DNA of 64,000 bases, from NCBI GenBank assembly GCA_013339895.1, contig JABACO010000010.1:2640788-2704787 (forward strand). The letters are read 5' to 3'. A program made the position numbers and the translations under genes. A model generated the notes under the pieces. It did not search any database. It was not told the DNA's origin and was given only the letters and a program-made list of their open reading frames with translations. The DNA comes from Ephydatia muelleri (lineage: Eukaryota > Porifera > Demospongiae > Spongillida > Spongillidae). This document shows, piece after piece, positions 11,320 through 22,306 of the stretch. The stretch's first letter is position 1. Each line of letters starts with the position of its first letter.

Positions 11320-12424
11320 CCTACAAGTAGTTCTTCATGAATGCTATAAGTAAAAAGGAGTGCTAGTATGACTACATAATTAAATATAGTGACGCATGGC
11401 TGTTTTGTGCAATTGTCTTCGTGTGCAGGTGATACTACTGATGAATTTCATACATGTACTGTTAGTGATGGCGGAGAAACGCTCATCTGTACTATGATAT
11501 AAGGTTTCGCTTTTGAGTCAGGTCCACTTGCATGTGTGTGATAGCACATAAATTGCATAACGTTGTTCAGGGATGTGTGCGCGAACATGCACATGCATGT
11601 GTGCACGTGAGTGTACAGGTGTGGTGTGTGTGCATGATGTGCGTACATGTGCATGTGTGTGCATGTGTGTACATATATGTGTACATTGTGTGCATGTGTG
11701 TGCATGTGTGTACATGCATGTGTGTGTACGTTTTAGACTACAGCACGCAGACTCGGTTTTAAATGAGTACAGCTGCACATGTACTTGCATTGTCTGTGCA
11801 TAACAATGCATACAACATGAATACACCTACCTTCTTTGTGTTTTGTGATCTCATGTGTTGACCTCCTCCAACCCAACAACTTCCTAAGGCTGTGTTATTT
11901 GGAAAAGCTGCTTAGATCTATTTGCATTATCAAAGTGATGTTGCAAACTGTAGGCAACCAATCCTGCCATAAAACAGCTCTGTGCTCAGCTGGTTTGGAT
12001 ATTTTTGTGTGATATTCAGCCATTTTGATGTGAAAATCATCATTGGGAAGTGGTGCTCTACCTTTGCGGATAGTTTTTTTTCTACTGTCATGTTCAATTT
12101 GTTCATCACGTGCCATGGATACTGCACGGCAGAACTATCCAACTGCAGACCACACAGCACACCTTGAAAGGCTTCCGTATAGAACTTACATCTTCACTTT
12201 TATGATATACATTTCTAGTTGATGCTATGGTCATTAGGCTATGAGGAATATTGGGAGTAACTATATCTGTCACTCATATCAATGGTTCCCTAATTAAGTA
12301 TGATGGTTTAAGCTAAGTACTGCTTTGTTGTCTTATTAGTGAGAGCTCTCGTGATGTGTGGCTGTGTGCATCATTTCGGTAGTTGTGGGAACATTAAAGA
12401 AATCCACATGTTTTGTGCACACTC
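11320..12424. other. Noncoding stretch with TG/CATG-rich repeat
   Basis: About 11,530-11,745 is a degenerate GTGTGCATG/TACATG repeat that produces spurious ORFs in every frame. Nothing else is recognised. Confidence 0.7.
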
Positions 12425-12598
12425 TTCGTTAGTGAGAGAGATCTTTATGTTACTACTCTGAACCACATGTTGTGTGCATACTGTTTTCAAAAAGGTGTAT
12501 TTTGAAGGAGGGGGTACATGTAGGGGTGGGGGAAGGAAAAGAGAGTTGATGTAATTGGTTCCATTTTAGGAGACATACTAACCCAATGTCTCATATTT
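12425..12598 (+). repeat. Dispersed repeat, copy 2
   Basis: Homologous to 5,005-5,185 in the same orientation (see that entry). Both begin at GTTAGTGAGAGAGA and end at CCAATGTCTCA. Confidence 0.75.
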
Positions 12599-13430
12599 CA
12601 TGCTTTGAGCAGTCAGCAATGTGGTGATGGCAGAGGCACACTGGGAACACACCCCACCCATGCACCTTTGCACTCGTATAAAAGAGGATATTCTGTATTA
12701 TTGAGGATCCTTATTGCCCCACCTGTACCCGATGCTAAATGTGCATTCGTTGAAAAAGCCATTCGGGCCAAAGCAAAACTCCGCACCGCAGTTGTGAGGA
12801 AGTATCAATACTACCAGTGTTAGCCTCTTATTATGCCTCTAGCTCACTGAATGACATTTTGTGCATGTTTGGCATCTGCAGACAACGTTTATTCAGTGCA
12901 GTGCGTGAGGTTCATATGGTTGGGAGTTCATGTCTACTCAGTTTATAATTCTCAACCAGTAAACTTGCATGGAACAAAAGTATTTTGCATTGATTCGGGT
13001 AAATACTATTGAATCATATTATGTGTGGGCAAAGGTAACCTACAGCTATATACGCATGCATTGTTCTTATCTAATATACTATACCGCAATCAAAGCTGAC
13101 CAATCACACAATGCCCATTGATAATTGCTGACTGCTCAATGAGTTGTATATGGGGCATTCCCAAACACTATAGGAGCTTTCAGGCTATCTATATAAGGTG
13201 TAATGGTGTAATTCGCCATTGACCAGGCTCCATGACAATAAAATCATATAGGGGTGAACTATGTGTTGAGCTGCAGTCTGCAAGTCTGTATGCATGGCAA
13301 TGCATGCATGCATTATACTTACATAGATAAGCGTAATTATGTCTTTAGACTGTCTGTGCCGCACTGATGCTCTTCGTGATCTATTTCCCATCGCGTCACC
13401 TCGGAAACCATGGCACTCAGCGAGATATGA
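12599..13430. other. Noncoding stretch
   Basis: No gene is recognised. A 72-codon ORF at 12,605-12,823 has no known motif. AT-rich sequence with CATGCATG runs follows. Confidence 0.5.
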
Positions 13431-13622
13431 TTAACTCTTTGAACGCCAAGTGCATATATACATACATGCTCACATAAAGAGAATTATCTGCCTCATGCAT
13501 GCATCATAGAGCTGTGACTGATCAGCACATTTTTGTGCACGAAATATTCTAAATCATGCATGAATGGTGTAACAGTTGTATGTGTATGCATACATGTACG
13601 CACCTGGCGTTCAAAGTATTAA
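13431..13622. mobile_element. TTAA-flanked MITE, family A, short copy
   Basis: TTAA at 13,431 is followed by CTCTTTGAACGCCA. At the other end TGGCGTTCAAAGTA precedes TTAA at 13,619. The inverted termini run for about 35 bp with mismatches. TTAA target duplication is characteristic of piggyBac-type insertion. The ~184-bp interior has no coding capacity. A longer relative lies at 24,501-25,097. Confidence 0.8.
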
Positions 13623-13720
13623 ATCAGTATAAAAAGGTTAGTTTATATCATTAAATATCCTTCTGATCAGTATATATGCATCTAGTGATGCAATGCCTAT
13701 ATAGAGTACCACGATGGTCA

Positions 13721-13795
13721 TGGCTGCCCGGAGAGAACAATCTAACGAGGGGCTAGTTGCGGCCGCATTTTCCGCCATACTTCAAAGACCAGTCG
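13721..13795 (+). CDS. Truncated first exon of a UBL-type gene, running into the gap
   Basis: The frame from ATG at 13,721 reads MAARREQ, then SNEGLVAAAFSAILQRPV, and is cut by the run of N. The last 18 residues are identical to residues 8-25 of the exon at 48,068-48,471 on the other strand. The DNA around GGCCGCATTTTCCGCCATAC is identical too. It is a partial copy of the same exon. An upstream in-frame ATG at 13,714 is also possible. What follows is hidden by the gap. Confidence 0.7.
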
Positions 13796-14795
13796 NNNNN
13801 NNNNNNNNNNNNNNNNNNNNNNNNNNNNNNNNNNNNNNNNNNNNNNNNNNNNNNNNNNNNNNNNNNNNNNNNNNNNNNNNNNNNNNNNNNNNNNNNNNNN
13901 NNNNNNNNNNNNNNNNNNNNNNNNNNNNNNNNNNNNNNNNNNNNNNNNNNNNNNNNNNNNNNNNNNNNNNNNNNNNNNNNNNNNNNNNNNNNNNNNNNNN
14001 NNNNNNNNNNNNNNNNNNNNNNNNNNNNNNNNNNNNNNNNNNNNNNNNNNNNNNNNNNNNNNNNNNNNNNNNNNNNNNNNNNNNNNNNNNNNNNNNNNNN
14101 NNNNNNNNNNNNNNNNNNNNNNNNNNNNNNNNNNNNNNNNNNNNNNNNNNNNNNNNNNNNNNNNNNNNNNNNNNNNNNNNNNNNNNNNNNNNNNNNNNNN
14201 NNNNNNNNNNNNNNNNNNNNNNNNNNNNNNNNNNNNNNNNNNNNNNNNNNNNNNNNNNNNNNNNNNNNNNNNNNNNNNNNNNNNNNNNNNNNNNNNNNNN
14301 NNNNNNNNNNNNNNNNNNNNNNNNNNNNNNNNNNNNNNNNNNNNNNNNNNNNNNNNNNNNNNNNNNNNNNNNNNNNNNNNNNNNNNNNNNNNNNNNNNNN
14401 NNNNNNNNNNNNNNNNNNNNNNNNNNNNNNNNNNNNNNNNNNNNNNNNNNNNNNNNNNNNNNNNNNNNNNNNNNNNNNNNNNNNNNNNNNNNNNNNNNNN
14501 NNNNNNNNNNNNNNNNNNNNNNNNNNNNNNNNNNNNNNNNNNNNNNNNNNNNNNNNNNNNNNNNNNNNNNNNNNNNNNNNNNNNNNNNNNNNNNNNNNNN
14601 NNNNNNNNNNNNNNNNNNNNNNNNNNNNNNNNNNNNNNNNNNNNNNNNNNNNNNNNNNNNNNNNNNNNNNNNNNNNNNNNNNNNNNNNNNNNNNNNNNNN
14701 NNNNNNNNNNNNNNNNNNNNNNNNNNNNNNNNNNNNNNNNNNNNNNNNNNNNNNNNNNNNNNNNNNNNNNNNNNNNNNNNNNNNNNNNNNNNNNN
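13796..14795. other. Assembly gap of 1,000 N
   Basis: Exactly 1,000 undetermined bases, so the true length is unknown. The gap separates the truncated UBL exon from the start of duplication copy 1. ORFs spanning it are artefacts. Confidence 1.
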
Positions 14796-14955
14796 GCTTA
14801 CGCATGCGCGGTATTGAACGAAAGTGTGACATAATGTGTACATTCACTTCCTCTCTTTGGCCTCATACCAGCCCACAAATCCATATGCACACATTCTCCC
14901 AGGAGGGAGACTCATGCACACCCACATCTCCCACACACATGCATACCCCCCCCCC

Positions 14956-15004
<49 letters not shown>

Positions 15005-15403
15005 TACAGACATGAGTAAATCCCACACACATGCAACAGCAACTCCCCTCCCACCCCCTTCCTGGTGCCTCCCATCTCACACTCTTGCGTGAAAGCAGAG
15101 AGATTGAGGTCACTCTGTCTAAGAGATAAAGAGAAACCAGTTCGATAGGTCTGTCTGCCTTAGTCTAAGAAGAAAGTGCCTTACTGGTAGAGGTAAAGAT
15201 CCACACTTACAAAGAGGTCTCTCTGTTTCATGATCAAACTGAGAGAGGATTAAGTCTCCTCATTCTCTGGGGCTGTGTTGTGCACAGCGCCAATGTATCA
15301 TGTGAATGAGATAATTATTCAATTAATGTTCACGTGAGGAACTCGTACGCAGGCCTAACATTATGTCACACTTTCGTTCGATACTGCACATGCGTAAGCG
15401 CTG
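14796..15403. repeat. ~40-bp inverted repeat pair next to the gap
   Basis: The sequence just after the gap (GCTTACGCATGCGCGGTATT and on to ACATAATGT) is the reverse complement of about 15,360-15,403 (ending CATGCGTAAGC). The 600-bp interval may be a MITE-like element. Copy 2 of the duplication keeps the right repeat (51,337-51,380) but has unrelated sequence in place of the left one. Confidence 0.65.
14947..15004 (+). repeat. Poly-C tract expanded in copy 1
   Basis: Nearly 60 C with a single A interruption. The equivalent site in copy 2 (about 50,966-50,978) is only a short CCACCCCCACC. The tract expanded in one copy, or contracted in the other, after duplication. Confidence 0.95.
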
Positions 15404-15849
15404 CCAAACTGAACAGTTTGTAACTTTTGTATCCAATAGACAAATCCAAAGGTTAGTTTCAGTTAGTGTATGGCTTCCTCTACTGGTGGCATAATTCAAA
15501 CTTAGCTTTTAACAACTCAATTAACAGAAATTATAACCTCCATTTTAATAGTTTGAGGAATAAGACAAGATGGTAACCTGTTTATTGGCACGATTATTGG
15601 ATGCTCCTTTGCATAGACTATTGGTGATTCATTTGCAATAGCTTGACTTTCAATGGGTATATTTTAATAACTACTAAATAACAACTTCAAGTTAATCATT
15701 GGCATTGTTTTTTTTGGTTTAAATAATTTTTCAATGTTCAGTTCTGGAGTTATATCAATTCAAAGATTTTGCGTGCCTTTTGGATCACCCTGTATACACA
15801 TGCATTTGGATTAATACATGCATTTCAGTTTCAAAGTCAGACCAGTCAT

Positions 15850-18026
15850 TGTGTTTCAGAGGTGGATTAGGGAACTGTTGTGTGCATGCCTTTTCGATGA
15901 TTGTGATGCACCTTCTTAAGAGCGTTCAGAGCTTCATATACTGCAAACACATTTACTTCATTGGAGTATGCTCCTATCCATTTCCATGTGTGGTCTGAAA
16001 TAATGTTTGTAACTTACAGTAAGGTATTCCGGTGATAGTGCATACAGCAGGCTTTTTCGCAGACTTGTTATGCTGTGACCACAATGCTGCCTACAGTAGT
16101 GTTTCACATGAGCCCAGCACATTTCAACAAGCATACATTCAGGATGGCACCTAGGGTCTAACAGAAGTATATGGCCCCGACGTTCCACATCTTCCTGTAG
16201 CTCTGGTTTTACCACTCAGGTTGTGATGACCCTAGTTCATCTCGCTTTAAGTTTTCAATTCCAAGCAGACCTCTTTCTTTGCAAATCCTTAATAATAGAT
16301 TGACTGAAATGGTAGTGACTTAAGTCACTACCCTGGGATACAGAGAAATGAGTTTATGCCTAGCTATTCAAACAAATTCTTTACATGTGGTGGATTATTA
16401 ATACAGATAACAAACGGTACATATATATGAATTTCATTTAGCTACACATAATCACTTGGGAGTAAATGTTTGCGTATTGTACCAAAGGCATTGAGTTTTA
16501 CTGTGTATCACTGATTATATATGTGCTTTACTATACAGGCCCTTCCTTGCATGCCACATAGTATGTGTACAATTAAAAGTAACGTGCTGCCGTCATCAAC
16601 TCTAGTGTTTTATCATTCCAAACGTGCAGTGACTTAAGTAACTAATTGCAGACGACTTTTAAGTCACGATCCGTCAATGTATGATTAATGCACCCTTTGC
16701 AGTGGATGTGCCATCATCACCTAGATACCACATTTGTTGCATTACTCCTGTCACGGTTCCAGTAATAGGATCCACTGCATCATACCAACCATTTGAGTCA
16801 GTATGGGTTGCTTTCTGCCATCTGATAAATTCATCGCAGCAGTTGACAAGCTCCCCTTCATTTTTGCAACATGGCATGGTGCATTGACACAAGTAAGGAG
16901 TAACTGACACCCTGGGATAAAGCATCTCTAATTTTCCTCAATTACTTTATTAACATTACTCATGATATTGTCATTCTTCCATGTGCTATCACTTTTGGGC
17001 TCTATTACTTCAAGCCCCATCCAACCATGACACTGACACGCCACATACAATGATAGGGGCACCGTCACCTTTCGGTTTCATATGGCAAGCATCACTGGAG
17101 ACCCATGCAAACGGATTGCCCTCATTGGCAAATAGAATGGATTCGTCATGGTTTCAATGCAGCAATGGGTTTTCACCAGTAGAAAGGTTGGGCCACTCTG
17201 GTTTTCCAGTAGACTCATTCAAAACTGGAAGGTGGGGTCTTAAAGCAAGCAATGTCTTCACTCAGTCATTGCGGCAGATTACAATGTCTGGATCTTTGTG
17301 TCTATCACAGAAAGGAGAATTCGAGGAATCAGCCCATTTAAATCCAAGTTCGTGTACCCACCGAAGAACGGTCATTCTTGACACTTTGACGGGATTTATA
17401 ACGAACCTCATGCATATCCAAAACTTCAGTTGGTATAATGTCAGGATCAGTGAACAGAATATTATGAATATAATTCTGAATCTGTTGAATGTCAAATACC
17501 CATCAGCATGTTAACCCCCTTGTTTTAACCATTCAGTTTTCCACTGCTTCAGCTCAAAAACAAGTGCTCAATATAAAACAGGACAGACTGATCTCTTTCA
17601 TCTGCATGCTCACTACAACTATCTAGTAGAGTTCTCCTGTTGTTTCCCATGATTCGGCCGACCTTCTGACAGTTCTTGGAAATCTTGCTCGCTTTTTCTT
17701 GGGCACTGCTTGCTGACACCCCCATTAGTTAACTCCAGATAATACATACGCAGTGTGAGCACTTTTGCGTCTGATAGAACTTACTAAGAGAGCTAACCTG
17801 GTCTATTTTTGCATCTCCTTTAGCTGGCATTTCTCAGATTGTTTCAACAATCGCTTCGTGTAGCTGCCAACTTTAGGATTTCCTCATGGAGACTTCCGCT
17901 TTTTAAGCTCTGTCCATGCCGATACAGCAGTTTTGCTAACCCGTCTTGAAGATCAACTCGTTGCAGCTTCGTCAGTATGGTCCTGAAAGAACCGTTTCCA
18001 TGAACACAAGCAATGCCCTCAGCCAT
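15850..18026 (-). pseudogene. DDE-superfamily transposase remnant, copy 1
   Basis: On the minus strand, in order: a possible N-terminal helical region (18,026-17,650), WVHELGFKWA (about 17,360), NHDESILFANEGNPFAW with the first catalytic D (about 17,150), GWYDAV, QQMWYLGDDGT and AKGALII (16,840-16,680), then DPRCHPECMLVEMCWAHVKH with the final E (about 16,130), and a basic tail. This is the layout of eukaryotic DDE endonucleases whose E-motif reads like FIEM-WG-KRY. Several in-frame stops (for example TGA in ICRND-stop-VKTLL) are shared with copy 2, so decay preceded the duplication. The exact superfamily is not certain. Confidence 0.75.
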
Positions 18027-18599
18027 TCGAATAAAACAGAAATAATTGGATTGACGTAGTGTTTTTCATAGTATAATGAATCTAAATTATTCAAAATGGC
18101 GACATACCAAGCCACTGATCTTTTTAAAATCATGTTTTTGTATGGTAGTTTTAATGCAATGAGCTCATAATACAGCTAAATCGATGGAATGCCCATGGTA
18201 CGATTTATTCCCTGCAAGGTATGAAAAGCGAAAACGTCGTGCCTAACATACTAGGCCCTAAAATGGCGCTTTTTTGTGTGAATAATGCCAATAGTTGCAT
18301 ACATAGATTCTTTAGTTACAAACCCCATTTTATTGTGATCCGTTCAATGCGCATGCAGAAACCCGACAATCAAATTCTTTTGGAAGGAGGACACTAAATA
18401 ATTAATTAACGAACCTTAGAAGCTATTTCTTTTTCAAGCATATATTGCAAAGTGATAAAGGTACAGATGTGTGCAATTACATGTAGATTTTAATAAAGGT
18501 GTAAGGCTTATGAAATATACAACTCTAAAGTAAAGTTACAAAAAAAAATTATTTGGCCAACTATCATGTTCTCCATTGTACATCACCCCTACGCGTAAA

Positions 18600-19005
18600 G
18601 TAGCCAGAATTTTGGGGATCAGATTAGAGGTATGCAAGCATACTTTGTTATAATCAAGAGATTGATTAAGAATTTGTGACAGTATGTGGTGACATGCGAC
18701 AGACTTCTAAGGCACATGGGCCAACTTGCCAGCTACTACGGTTGGCTACACTGCCCCTGTGTGTGTGTGCATGTGCACACACACACATACACACACAGAC
18801 ACACACATGCGCACGTGCACACACACACACAGACACACACATACACACACACAAGGGCAGTGTAGCCCACCGTAGACGCTGGCAAGTCGGTCCATGTGCC
18901 TTAGAAGTCTGTCGCATGTCACCACATACTGTCACAAATTCCTATTGATTATAACAAAGTATGCTTGCATACCTCTAATCTGATTGGTTCCCCCAAAATT
19001 CTGGT
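18600..19005. mobile_element. Long-armed palindromic MITE, copy 1
   Basis: The two arms (~165 bp each) start at CAGAATTTTGGGG and end at CCCCAAAATTCTG. They surround CA/TG repeats at about 18,757-18,853. Because the arms are nearly complementary, two almost identical ~90-codon ORFs appear on opposite strands (both starting MTVCGDMRQTSKAHGPTCQ). These reflect the palindrome, not a gene. Confidence 0.85.
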
Positions 19006-19499
19006 GACCGTGGACAGAATTTAGTATAGCGGTTCACCAGAACCCTACTTACGCATAACTGTGATGTAATCCACCTGCGGCTGTGTAACTTTGGGTCTGG
19101 ATACGTATCAGCCATGTCAGACATGTTCACAGCATTATAATGCTGTAAAGAGGAACATTTCACAGCTTGTAACAATGTACTCAATATTTTTTCCGCATAA
19201 TTTATATAATAGTTTTACATGTAATTTAATAAACACACATAAACATAATTTATAATTTTTATTTAATAGTTAATTACATTTATTGTTCAGATAACATTAC
19301 TATTAAAATTACAACGAATACACACGAGCATACTATAAACAAATCAATAACTAATATCATCTGTGCAGACAACCTCTACGATTGTGTTCATTAATAATAG
19401 TAATAGCTATTCAGAATGATTCATTTCCATACATCTCAGCAACACCTATTTCCTCACAAAGCAGCATCTTTCCTTTCTTCAATAATAATTTTAATGTTT

Positions 19500-19802
19500 A
19501 TACTAAGGGAGTCGTGCAGATCATCTGGCGCAGCTTCTACGGCAGCGGAGACACGCAAGCTTCTCACCAATGGTCCCAAATGTCAGGAATTGGGGTGGAC
19601 GTGCATTCCCTTAGCTGTTGAGACGTTCTGTAACTGGGGTAAGGAGGCTCACCTCACATTCTCTAGGTTGGCATCCCACCTTACCATCAGCTTGTTCTCT
19701 CCCAAACCTTCCATCTTGGCAGACGTTTACAGTAGGATGAACTTCACCTTGGTCAGGTCCATTGCCAGAGCCATCTTGGCAAGGGAGTTCCTGCCCTCAT
19801 GA
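19500..19802 (+). pseudogene. C-terminal fragment of a non-LTR retrotransposon ORF, copy 1
   Basis: The translation includes AAETRKLLTNGPKCQELGW, CIPLAVETFCNWGKEA and ARAILAREFLPS. These match the minus-strand fragments at 61.3-61.6 kb and 63.0-63.24 kb (NGPKCQELGWSCILLAVET). This segment lies C-terminal to the reverse transcriptase in that family. It is open to a stop at 19,802 but has no RT domain upstream, so it is a 5'-truncated remnant. Identical in copy 2. Confidence 0.75.
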
Positions 19803-19834
19803 CTTGACTTTATTTGTGGGTGTATGATTATGTG

Positions 19835-20419
19835 TTAACCGATTATACGCGGAAGACGCAAATTTGCGTATATACGCAGCCTGGCCGTGATAGCATGACA
19901 TTGCGAGTGGTTATTGTGTGTATAGAGACGGCGTAAACGAATGATTGTTATACCAACAGGGTCTGTGCAAAAGTTAAATAGCTATATCTTACAGTCTTCA
20001 TGTAGGGGAGGGATGCAGCGTATGATAAGGTCTTTGAACCTGATACTGCACACTCAGCGCACATACACGGCTATCAACACATTACTATATATGTGTTTGC
20101 TACCAACACATCCCTAAGTATACTCAGCGTACAACCATGTATGCACCCACACACAACACTAAGTCCACTCACGTACACCTACGCGCTACCAGCTACATAC
20201 ATAACGACATACGTATTGCTCAATCAGAGGCATTATATACAAATGATCATCTCTCGCTCAAAAGAGTTGCGTCGATCACAACCACTGCAAAACGAAACTT
20301 CACAAAATCTCTCTCTGAAAAATTCCACGTCGTGCATGTGGTATATACAGTACGAACGTATTCTGATATCATGCATGAAAAATGATAAACATGTTACAAT
20401 TCCGCGTATAATCGGTTAA
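19835..20419. mobile_element. TTAA-flanked MITE, family B, copy 1
   Basis: TTAA at 19,835 is followed by CCGATTATACGCGGAA. The exact inverse TTCCGCGTATAATCGG precedes TTAA at 20,416. The element is about 577 bp between the TTAA sites. The interior has ORFs without recognisable domains. Termini plus TTAA suggest piggyBac-type mobilisation. A copy is at 55,834-56,410. Confidence 0.88.
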
Positions 20420-20505
20420 TTGTTATATATAAATTGATATTACTTCTAATTTTAAACACATAAAAATATTATGGAGGTACATGCAACAGTGCATGCACAC
20501 ATGCG

Positions 20506-20568
20506 CTCACACAGACACACACACACACACACACACATACACACACACACACACACCTCGAACCATAC
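20506..20568 (+). repeat. (CA)n microsatellite
   Basis: Mostly pure CA repeat with an ATAC interruption. Length differs slightly in copy 2 (56,505-56,550). Confidence 0.9.
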
Positions 20569-20645
20569 CTTCCATCAGCAGCCAGCACAATCTCTTTTTG
20601 ATCACACACTTTTTGCACTGCTATGGCATCTCTCACCAGCTCCTC
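20569..20645 (-). CDS. Possible 77-bp exon, transposase-like, copy 1
   Basis: An acceptor-like CCCCACAG precedes an open stretch reading EELVRDAIAVQKVCDQK then EIVLAADGR, followed by a donor-like GTATGG. The EIVLAADGR motif resembles the region before the first catalytic Asp in a family of THAP-associated transposase-like proteins, but that is from memory. It could equally be a downstream exon of the kinase gene. Copy 2 has one extra T in the T run, which shifts the frame. Confidence 0.35.
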
Positions 20646-21550
20646 CTGTGGGGATAGAAAGATTACCACTGGTGCAATGTACAGCCACTGGTCATGAATA
20701 GAGGTGGTCATGGACTGTTTTAGACTGTATGTAGTACAAGACACTACGTAATACCTCCAACCCTGACACCCGACACCACCTACAATCCTAGTAGTAGTTA
20801 CACACCCAACACTCATATAATCCTCCAGCAACCTACACACCACCTCCAACACCCCAGCTAGGTACATGTACATATGCAGGTAGAAATTGGATGCGAGCTA
20901 TAATTAGAACTTACTTCAAAATGAGTTAACTGCTGTCATCGTTTTTCAAACACTACAGTAGCTGGAAACAACGACATTTTTATTACAAGAACACAATAAA
21001 AGACCCCTTACTTTGTACTCTGAATGAAGAAACAGAGCTTTGTGTCTCTGCCAAAGTAGTGCTGGTTTCAACACATTGTGTAGGCCTACTGTATTTTATA
21101 CACGAGCACGACCAATACAAAACCAGTGATCGCGACCAAACAGTAGCATGAAAATATGCCACCGAGTGTACACAAATGATAGAATGTAACTTGCAGACAC
21201 ACACTTCGCTTTATTCTTCTCCTGTATGTAGCTCAAACACCATTCGTTACTAAACAGAACCTAGAGGCTATGTAATTGGTGATAATTAATTCGCCCAGTA
21301 ATCATTTCGTTCAATAAAAATCATTGACTACTTGATTCAGTGAAGTGATCTTTGAGTCAATGTTCAATGTTCTTTTATCAACGTGTAATAGAAATATTAT
21401 CGTTATGAAATCAATGTGTTGGTAAAAGATACAAAGTAAATGTGATGCTTATATATGCGTTCAACAATACCCACTATACATGTATAGTTTCATCAGGCAC
21501 CCCTTTTTATCACTAAATTCAACCAATAGTTTGTCACTAAATTCCACAGA

Positions 21551-21943
21551 ATGAACGTCACTCTTCAGAGATTGATCCTCACTCTAAAGAGTGAAGCTAG
21601 CAAAGACTGCCCATCACTCTTGCGCTCGCTTCACTCCAGAGGAGTGACGCTAGTGAAGAGGAATTTTTTTTTTAAACAGTGTATAGCACACATAGCTACA
21701 GGAAGCACATGTGACCCACGGATCAAACCGACAGAAGGATCAGTGAGGCGCTTCACTCACTGTTCTTCATACCAATACAACAAGCTGGATTGTTTTCAGT
21801 TAGACCAGTGTAACTGCACCGATCCTGCTCAGTGTTCCAGGTGTTTTGCCTGGACAAGTTCAGCAAATCTTGCAGCAAATGTAGATGTGGAAGAACGAAA
21901 AGGTGGTATCTATGGATACAGCAAACACAGTACAAGAAAGTAG
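21551..21943 (+). CDS. Unrecognised 130-codon ORF, copy 1
   Basis: Open from ATG to TAG and preserved unchanged in copy 2. The second half is cysteine-rich (CNCTDPAQCSRCFAW). A T-rich tract ending AAACAG at about 21,678 looks like a splice acceptor, so the true exon may start there. No domain was recognised. Preservation in copy 2 means little given the recent duplication. Confidence 0.3.
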   Translation: MNVTLQRLILTLKSEASKDCPSLLRSLHSRGVTLVKRNFFFKQCIAHIATGSTCDPRIKPTEGSVRRFTHCSSYQYNKLDCFQLDQCNCTDPAQCSRCFAWTSSANLAANVDVEERKGGIYGYSKHSTRK

Positions 21944-22129
21944 ACACAATTAGTCTTGCTGTACCATACGCATAAACACACACATCACCAATTGGAACAG
22001 ACATGACCACATGCTATGAGAGTTGTCTCATTTGCTTTAAATACTGTTCCCTTTCAGCGTTGAGTTGAGCACTTTTAGTCATGAGGTGCATCAGTCTACC
22101 AGAGACCTACAGTGTGAACGTGTGGAGTG

Positions 22130-22262
22130 AGAGTCATTAGAAGGATCGGAGGGTGTGAGGAGATTAGAGGAAGGATGTGAGGAGGAAGGTCATTAGAAGA
22201 TGGAGGGTGTGAGGACTCAGTCATTAGAGGAAGGATGTGAGGTGGTCACTAGAGGGAGGGTG
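22130..22262 (-). repeat. Short array of the GAGGTCATTAG minisatellite, copy 1
   Basis: About five degenerate units of the repeat that fills 790-4,250. They begin immediately after CAGTCTACCAGAGACC, as at the left array. The array lies just downstream of the last recognisable kinase exon. It may be the seed from which the large array expanded. Confidence 0.85.
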
Positions 22263-22306
22263 TGTGGAAGGAGGATATAGGAGGAACTTCTTTGCTGCAC
22301 AGTTAC

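Noticed and set aside
13714..15019. Several ORFs of over 350 codons across the N run
   Set aside because: Nearly all residues are undetermined. Only the short UBL exon piece before the gap is supported.
16981..17514. 177-codon plus-strand ORF, also smaller plus-strand ORFs in copy 2
   Set aside because: Antisense to the transposase remnant, whose minus-strand reading carries recognisable DDE motifs.
18666..18948. Two nearly identical 90-codon ORFs on opposite strands
   Set aside because: They arise from the two complementary arms of the palindromic MITE.
22217..22300. Kinase last exon continuing into the minisatellite (reading ...LPHTLPLVTTSHPSSND)
   Set aside because: A GTAACTG donor follows the codon for Glu in RPEMAE, so the exon most likely ends at 22,307 and the repeat is intronic or downstream.
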